Assembly (NCBI GenBank): GCA_022511295.1
Contig: JAFLRT010000002.1
Span: 1-63,437, forward strand
Length of the DNA stretch: 63,437 bases
Direction: 5' to 3'
From: Alistipes sp.
GTDB taxonomy: Bacteria > Bacteroidota > Bacteroidia > Bacteroidales > Rikenellaceae
The position numbers were made by a program, and so were the translations under genes. The stretch's first letter is position 1. Each line of letters opens with the position of its first letter. Below the pieces are notes generated by a model. That model saw nothing but the letters and a program-made list of their open reading frames with translations, did no database searches and was not told the DNA's origin. Shown here piece after piece: positions 57,590 through 63,437 of the stretch.

Positions 57590-59268
57590 TTTTTAACAAG
57601 CATAAGCGTTTTGACGGTGGTAGCGCCATTCATATCGGTAACATTCAGAACGAAATCCTGGTTTCCTGCGCCGGTCTTGCCGAGCAGGTCTATAAACTCC
57701 GTTATCGAGAATGTTACAAAGTTTCGGTTCTCGACCTCCTCCCTGACGGGGAATTTCATATTACGCAGAGTCTCCTCCATGCTTCCCGGGTGTACGAGGT
57801 CGATAATTTGACTCAGGTTCATATCCTCCAAATCTTTGGCGGGAATGGTATCCGAGTTGATTGTTACAAGGAAATCGCGGATGCCTGCATCGCTGTATAT
57901 ATTCACCGTAACATCCAATCCCTCTGTAATCTCGTATCGTTGGTCTATGTCGTGGTCTACCCATTCGATTACAGGACCGTTGCCGCTTTGCGATGCGACT
58001 ATCGTGAGGGTCTTCACGCTCTGTTGTCCGAGAGCATCCTCGACGGTTATGCGGAAGCGATGTTCGCCGCTAAAGGCGTTGAGTTGCTTCATCTGCCCCT
58101 GGAGGTTGAATGTAACCTCGTTTTTGCCCTTCACATCGCTGCCTGTGGGGTAGCCCAAGGCCTTGAGTACGGGCGCTGCGCTGCCGGCAGAGCATAAATC
58201 GAATGACGATGCAAGACCCAACTCCACGAGTGAAGTTATAAATAACGGATTATCCGACGATATATCTAATTTTAACGCCTCTATGCCATGCTCGGCCGAC
58301 ACTTTGACCCTCACAGGCACAGTGCAATCGCCATAGGCGTCGAACATCGAGGGGGTGAGCGTGAATGGAGCATCTATATCGCCGCCCTCAAGTTCCGCCT
58401 GCGGCATACCGAACTGTTGCGGGTTTTCATCTATAATGGTCTCGGTCAGCATACGCGAGGTCTCGACCGTTATCTCTTCGTCGAAGACCCAGTTCTCGAC
58501 CTCTACACCAACGTGCAGATTGCCGTCGAGCGTATGCTCTATTATTATGGTTATACGGCGCCACTGTCCTGCCTTTACGTCGGGCAACTTCGATGTCATC
58601 TCGAAAGTGCTTCCGTCCTCGCTGTCGGCAAATGAGCCGGTTATGGTGAGATTTATCTCATCTACCGCCTTGTGAGGCTTGAGATAGGCTGCACGCTTCT
58701 CGTCGAAACTGAAATCGACGTCGTTGCTGCCCAGACGCACATTCACCTTTGTGTCGTGCGAGAGTTGTTCAACGATATCGGCCGAGTACTCCACCGTAAC
58801 CTTTACGCTTGCCAGTTTGCATAATACGCGTCCGATAGCGGTCTCCTGACGGCGCACGATGACAAACTCCTTCTCGGCGGCATATACCGGGTTATCCCAT
58901 GCCGTTTCAGGCACCTCTCCCGATGATATGCGCAGCGTGTATCTGCCTGTCTCCAACTCGATAGGCTCTTCTGGCTTGTCGGCATAGAGGAATGACTTAA
59001 CCGTCTCACCGGCGGAGTTTACTATCTCCACCTTGAAGTTTCCGGTCGGTATAACCTCGGCACGTGTCCCGAAGGTCTCGGTCTCGCTGTCTGCTATAAC
59101 CTCCGCCTCGAATGCTGCAAGCGAGAGATAACCCGTATCCTGCTGCTTATCTGTGTTGTCATTGTCATAGTGCATATCTTCGCTGATACACCCTGTGGCG
59201 AGCATTGCGCCGAGTGCGGCGAAAAGTGCGCTTTTCAATATCTTCATAGTCGGATTCATATTTTTCAT
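57586..59268 (-). CDS. DUF4493-domain lipoprotein
   Basis: 560 aa; AMLATGCISEDM lipobox; TGYLSLAAFEAEVIAD... IPTGNFKVEIVNSAGETVKSF. Confidence 0.82.
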   Translation of the reverse strand: MKNMNPTMKILKSALFAALGAMLATGCISEDMHYDNDNTDKQQDTGYLSLAAFEAEVIADSETETFGTRAEVIPTGNFKVEIVNSAGETVKSFLYADKPEEPIELETGRYTLRISSGEVPETAWDNPVYAAEKEFVIVRRQETAIGRVLCKLASVKVTVEYSADIVEQLSHDTKVNVRLGSNDVDFSFDEKRAAYLKPHKAVDEINLTITGSFADSEDGSTFEMTSKLPDVKAGQWRRITIIIEHTLDGNLHVGVEVENWVFDEEITVETSRMLTETIIDENPQQFGMPQAELEGGDIDAPFTLTPSMFDAYGDCTVPVRVKVSAEHGIEALKLDISSDNPLFITSLVELGLASSFDLCSAGSAAPVLKALGYPTGSDVKGKNEVTFNLQGQMKQLNAFSGEHRFRITVEDALGQQSVKTLTIVASQSGNGPVIEWVDHDIDQRYEITEGLDVTVNIYSDAGIRDFLVTINSDTIPAKDLEDMNLSQIIDLVHPGSMEETLRNMKFPVREEVENRNFVTFSITEFIDLLGKTGAGNQDFVLNVTDMNGATTVKTLMLVKK

Positions 59269-59327
59269 CGTTTCAGATTCGGTTCTTTATAAAATAAACT
59301 CGTCCGGTTCAGTATCTATATCTATAC

Positions 59328-60107
59328 TTATATAAACTCATTAAGTTCGGCATCTATATCTATCTCCTCGGTCGTCTCGTCGTTGAGGGTTATCTGCAAC
59401 TTGCTGCCGCCGGCCTGCTCGACATCGTAACGGAGCGTGTATCGTGTCTGCGGCGCTGTCATCTCTATCTCCTGTGCGGGGAATGTAACCGTCTCGCCGG
59501 TCTGCTTGCGAGCGGTGCATACGACCTGCACTTTGCTCTCGGGAGCGACGAACAGCGGGCCTTGCATAGGCGGCTCGATGCTGAACGTGCCACCGGCAGA
59601 GGTCGTTACGACGAACTCCGACGAGGGGAAATATGACGAGAAGTTGTCTGTACACTCTATGACTATGAGCGAATTGACTATGTGAGCCGTTATTGTGGCC
59701 TCGCTCGTCTTGCGTGCTTTGACGACGGCCGTCGCCGAACCTTCGAAACACGGATTGTCGGGACCCTCGACCGTTTTGTCGCCATAACTGATTGTAAGGG
59801 TATATTCGCCCTCGGCGAGATAAGGTTCGTAGCTGTTGAAAAGAGCAACGCTCTCCCAATGCATCTGATAGTCGTCGCTGCCGCTTATATCGAGTGCGAA
59901 ATCCTCTGCGGAGGGTATCTGCACACCTTCGAGAGTTGAGGTTGAGCCTGCGGCGCTGCCTTTGATATCGCTCTTCACGCTGCCGGATATTGTAACATGA
60001 CCGCAGTAACCGTCATCGGCAGGCCCGCAGATATTGCTGCTGCACGCCGCAAAGAGAAGCACGGCTGCAACTGTCGTTATACCTCTATTTAGTGCTTTTA
60101 CTCTCAT
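59328..60107 (-). CDS. DUF4493-domain lipoprotein
   Basis: Internal ATG MRVKALNRGITTVAAVLLFAACSSNICG; LALDISG/EGEYTLTISYGDKTVEGPDNPCFEGSATAVV pattern. Confidence 0.75.
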   Translation of the reverse strand: MRVKALNRGITTVAAVLLFAACSSNICGPADDGYCGHVTISGSVKSDIKGSAAGSTSTLEGVQIPSAEDFALDISGSDDYQMHWESVALFNSYEPYLAEGEYTLTISYGDKTVEGPDNPCFEGSATAVVKARKTSEATITAHIVNSLIVIECTDNFSSYFPSSEFVVTTSAGGTFSIEPPMQGPLFVAPESKVQVVCTARKQTGETVTFPAQEIEMTAPQTRYTLRYDVEQAGGSKLQITLNDETTEEIDIDAELNEFI

Positions 60108-60109
60108 AG

Positions 60110-61924
60110 TTATTGCGCGATTGAAATTTTTATATTGTCGATGTAGACGAAGTAGCAACAGTTTGCGGCTATCGCTCTGTTCGACTGCGTAGTGCTTGGC
60201 CACCAAACTATACGGCTTGCGTTGCTGCAACCATCCACAGTAAAAGAGTAACTGTTGAATGTCTCTCCGAAACTGTTTTCGTCGCAGGTATTTGCAAAGT
60301 AGGGTGAAGTGTAGGCTACAGTGCAGTTTTTGCTTATATTGTCTTGCGATACGCCGTCTGTCTTCGATGAAACGGAGTCGGTATGTACGCCGCATTGCAG
60401 ATAAGTAACGCTGTTGCTTGTGTCATTTATGTTGTATCCGGCAGGAGTATATGCCGCTGCATCGAACTCGACTTTCAGTTTTACATTCGAACCTTTCAGA
60501 CATGTAAGGGCAGGAGTGTCAAGACGACCGCAGTAACGTGCCACAACCCATGCGCCTGACTGGTAACGCACATTAAGACGTATACATTGACCGGCGCTGA
60601 GCATATATCGTGCTGCATTCCAGCCTGCCGTCGTCATAACATCATTCAGAAGATAACCGGTAAGGGTACTTTCGTTGTTGGCGCTTGCAGTGTATGTGCC
60701 GTTGTGTTCGCTGCCTTTAGCCTGCGAGAAATCCTCCTCTAAAACGTACGGCACGCGCAACGGTGCTATATCTGTTTCGGTGTACGGAGCAATATCGGGC
60801 ATTGCAAACTGCTGTTGTACAGTCGCGTGCGGCGAGTCGAATACGGCAGTCATGGTCTTGCCCGAGTATTCCGGTGAGCCGGACATCTCGCCTTGGTATA
60901 CATATTCATAGACGTTGTCAGAACGGTAGTCGAATTTGAAATGCTCCTTGCCGTTCGCGTCTACAACCTTGAACGACGAAATCTGTTCGCCGAGGAAGTT
61001 GTCGCCTATTCTGAAACGTATGCGTGTAGTGGCATCCAAACGCGGTATTTTGAGCGATATGGGCGTTATGTGTCCCGCCTCGCACAATTTTGACATTGCA
61101 AACGAGTTCTCTACCGACTTGTACTCTCCGGCCTCGGCCATATATGTTATATCGCCCTTGATTTCTGTCGGGAAGATATTGAGCCAGAAACTGTCGCCTG
61201 CCTTTTTCGGTTCATCGAAACGCACCGTTACGGTGTTGCTGCCGTTGGTAAGCACCGGCTTTGCGTCGGGGTTTGTTATATCTATGCTCACCGTGCCTGC
61301 GACATCGGTTGGGAAAGTGAGGGTTATTGCTGTCAGTTCACGCTCCAAAAGATTGCCGTTCTGCGGTATTGTGAACTTTACGGCGTGCATAAGGTGCTTG
61401 AATTGCAGGTCGAATCTGTTGCGGCCTTGCGCAAGAGCCTCGGCTGTGAGGGGCGTGGCTGCCATGATATCGTTTCGCAGGATATGGCTTCCGCTCTGCT
61501 CTGACGGCAGCGTGTATACGGCTGTGGTGCCGTTGCAACTCTGCGGCAGGGGCGAGGTGGCGTAGTAGGTATAGGTGCCTTGTGGCAGCGCCTCCATTGT
61601 CGTCGTAAAGAATGCTTCACTGTAGTCTTCGCTGTAATGCCACATCGTAAACGCCTTGTTCTCAAGCGCGAACACGACAGGTTTTTGGGCTTCTTCGCCG
61701 TCCTGCACAGCCCAAAGGGCAAAGGTGTCGCCTTCGCTCCAGCGTGCCGAACCGTTGTCGCCGACCTCGGTGCGGGTTATTGCTGCGGGCAGACCTATCA
61801 GCACCTCTGCGGTGCCGTTGTCCGTGTTTTCATCCGTGAGGTCGCGAGGCACGTCGATTATATCGGCGGTGCATGATGCGAGCATCACGGCGGCTACGGT
61901 TGTCAGCAGAGAGTTCAGTTTCAT
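60110..61924 (-). CDS. Fimbrillin-family-like lipoprotein, first gene of the surface operon
   Basis: Internal ATG MKLNSLLTTVAAVMLASCTADIIDVPRD; ITRTEVGDNGSARWSEGDTFALWAV fimbrillin-like N-terminus. Confidence 0.8.
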   Translation of the reverse strand: MKLNSLLTTVAAVMLASCTADIIDVPRDLTDENTDNGTAEVLIGLPAAITRTEVGDNGSARWSEGDTFALWAVQDGEEAQKPVVFALENKAFTMWHYSEDYSEAFFTTTMEALPQGTYTYYATSPLPQSCNGTTAVYTLPSEQSGSHILRNDIMAATPLTAEALAQGRNRFDLQFKHLMHAVKFTIPQNGNLLERELTAITLTFPTDVAGTVSIDITNPDAKPVLTNGSNTVTVRFDEPKKAGDSFWLNIFPTEIKGDITYMAEAGEYKSVENSFAMSKLCEAGHITPISLKIPRLDATTRIRFRIGDNFLGEQISSFKVVDANGKEHFKFDYRSDNVYEYVYQGEMSGSPEYSGKTMTAVFDSPHATVQQQFAMPDIAPYTETDIAPLRVPYVLEEDFSQAKGSEHNGTYTASANNESTLTGYLLNDVMTTAGWNAARYMLSAGQCIRLNVRYQSGAWVVARYCGRLDTPALTCLKGSNVKLKVEFDAAAYTPAGYNINDTSNSVTYLQCGVHTDSVSSKTDGVSQDNISKNCTVAYTSPYFANTCDENSFGETFNSYSFTVDGCSNASRIVWWPSTTQSNRAIAANCCYFVYIDNIKISIAQ

Positions 61925-61949
61925 AAAAAAAGTTTTTTTCTTCAAATGC

Positions 61950-61957
61950 AAATATAG
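61950..61957 (-). promoter_or_regulatory. -7 box (TATATTTG) of the surface operon
   Basis: Minus strand ATACTATATTTGCATTTG about 25 nt upstream of ATG 61924. Confidence 0.5.
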
Positions 61958-62107
61958 TATTATAGTTGCTCTTAAAAAAAACAAATCAACGAAACGGCAA
62001 TTTTTCATCACGAACAGGCATATTTTTCAGAAAACGCCATCGCAAATTTCAATAAATCGACCGATATACCTAATATATTATATATAATTTGTAAAATCGG
62101 TTGCCAT

Positions 62108-62147
62108 AAAATACGGGACAAACAGGTCTCTGTTTGTCCCGTATTTT
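62108..62147. terminator. Bidirectional terminator after lpxA
   Basis: AAAATACGGGACAAACAG-GTCT-CTGTTTGTCCCGTATTTT. Confidence 0.88.
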
Positions 62148-62187
62148 GGTTAATCACGTCCGAAACGGAAAGGACCAATACTGAATA

Positions 62188-62973
62188 CTAATTCTTTCCC
62201 GAATAGGGTTTGCATACTCCGCGCGGTGATGTACGCACGAACTCTATGATGCGGTCGCGTTCGGGCGATTGCGGCAACTCCCTCTCGGCGGTGTCGCAGG
62301 CCGTCATATAGTTGAGGTCGCTTTGGAAAAGTATGCGGCAGGTGTCGTGTATGGCCGCTATCTGCTCCGTCGTAAAGCCCCGGCGCGTCAAACCGATACG
62401 GTTTATACCTGCATAACGCGTATCGCCGTTTGAGGCGATGATAAAGGGAGGAATATCCTTTGATATGAGCGCTCCGCCCTGAATCATAGTGTGTTCGCCG
62501 ATATTGACCCACTGGTGTATGGCTGCGTGGCCGCCTATTACTGCCCAATCGCCGACCTTTACCTCGCCTGCAAGCGATACGCGGTTGGCGATAACGCAGT
62601 GGCTGCCCACAACGTCGTCGTGCGCCACGTGAACATACGCCATAAGCAGGTTGTGGCTGCCTACAACGGTCTTGCCCTTCGATGCCGTGCCGCGCGATAT
62701 GGTAACATACTCGCGTATATCGTTGCAGTCGCCAATCTCGGCTGTGGTTACCTCGCCCGCGAACTTCAGGTCTTGCGGCAGGCAGGCTATGGATGCCCCC
62801 GTGTGTATCTTGTTACCCTTGCCTATGCGTGCGCCGTCATGGATTACCGCTCCCGGGCCTATCCAACAGTCGTCGCCTATCACTACATCGCCTGCAACAT
62901 ACGCAAAAGGCTCAATAGTAACGTTTTTCCCTATTGTGGCATTGGGATGCACATATGCCAAATTACTAATCAT
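62188..62973 (-). CDS. lpxA: UDP-N-acetylglucosamine acyltransferase
   Basis: 261 aa; hexapeptide repeats; MISNLAYVHPNATIGKNVTIEPFAYVAGDVVIGDDCWIGPGAVIHDGARIG. Confidence 0.94.
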   Translation of the reverse strand: MISNLAYVHPNATIGKNVTIEPFAYVAGDVVIGDDCWIGPGAVIHDGARIGKGNKIHTGASIACLPQDLKFAGEVTTAEIGDCNDIREYVTISRGTASKGKTVVGSHNLLMAYVHVAHDDVVGSHCVIANRVSLAGEVKVGDWAVIGGHAAIHQWVNIGEHTMIQGGALISKDIPPFIIASNGDTRYAGINRIGLTRRGFTTEQIAAIHDTCRILFQSDLNYMTACDTAERELPQSPERDRIIEFVRTSPRGVCKPYSGKN

Positions 62974-62985
62974 AATTGCCTGATA

Positions 62986-63437
62986 TTACTGGTTTTTAAC
63001 GATTTGGGCCATCATTGTCGCTTCGCATACGAGTTTGTCGCCCACAAAGGCCTTGCCCGATGCTACCGCCAAGCCGCGACGTATAGGCTCGGTGATATGC
63101 ACCTCGAACTGCACCTGGTCTCCCGGCACGACCTTGTGCTTGAAACGCACGTTGTCTATGCGCAGGAAGTAGGTCGAGTAGTTCTCGGGGTCGGACACGG
63201 TACCTAAAACGAGTATACCGCTGCACTGTGCCATAGCCTCCACCAGAAGCACACCCGGCATCACCGGCTCATTGGGGAAGTGTCCCGTGAAGAACGGCTC
63301 GTTTACCGTTACGTTCTTGATACCTGCCACAGACTCCTCGTCCAGGTGGAATATGCGGTCGATAAGCAGGAAGGGGAAGCGGTGCGGCAGCATACCGCGT
63401 ATCTGGTTGATATCGAACAGCGGGGTCTCGCGGCAAT
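62986..63437 (-). CDS. lpxC/fabZ: Bifunctional LpxC/FabZ (partial: FabZ C-terminal part)
   Basis: In-frame RETPLFDINQIRGMLPHRFPFLLIDRI upstream of the FabZ domain without a stop; ends ATMMAQIVKNQ. Confidence 0.85.
   Translation of the reverse strand, partial: CRETPLFDINQIRGMLPHRFPFLLIDRIFHLDEESVAGIKNVTVNEPFFTGHFPNEPVMPGVLLVEAMAQCSGILVLGTVSDPENYSTYFLRIDNVRFKHKVVPGDQVQFEVHITEPIRRGLAVASGKAFVGDKLVCEATMMAQIVKNQ

Noticed and set aside
62986-63437. LpxC-FabZ fusion as a novel domain combination
   Set aside because: The bifunctional LpxC/FabZ protein is standard in Bacteroidota.
1-63437. tRNA, rRNA, riboswitch or IS transposase genes
   Set aside because: No cloverleaf, rRNA-like, known riboswitch core or transposase motif recognised by reading; a proper tRNAscan-SE/Infernal/ISfinder run is needed to exclude them.

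Overview
63.4-kb chromosomal window from a Bacteroidota genome, probably Bacteroidales and Alistipes/Rikenellaceae-like. This placement is inferred from TAnnTTTG-type promoters, fimbrillin/DUF4493/PCMD lipoproteins, an LpxC-FabZ fusion, DUF2723 and S46 peptidases. Most of the window is core metabolism and information processing: fabD, tsaD, tamB-exbB-exbD-tonB, engB, prs, rimP-nusA-infB, rsmE, prfB, cysS, lpxA and lpxC/fabZ. The accessory or unusual parts are: (1) a left-edge lipoprotein operon with a 48-aa ORF bracketed by low-complexity minisatellite DNA, followed by an 82-bp tandem array; (2) dispersed REP-like palindromic elements in intergenic regions (family A: GCATCGCGAAGCGATG + GCGCGCCGCAGCCTCGCC; family B: GCACCTC..GAGGTGC + TGCGCCGCCC), often near a recurring (GGC)ATCATTACC motif; (3) an orphan phage module (large terminase, 95-aa ORF, XRE/S24 repressor) inserted between core genes; (4) a YtfE/RIC-like hemerythrin domain fused to a LuxR HTH, transcribed 3 bp upstream of a TonB-dependent receptor, with an untracked 34-aa membrane mini-ORF downstream; (5) a compact seven-gene surface operon (fimbrillin-like, three DUF4493-type proteins, two PCMD proteins, two paralogous beta-barrels). 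No rRNA, tRNA or CRISPR array was recognised. All calls come from reading the sequence and the supplied translations. No database search or alignment was run.
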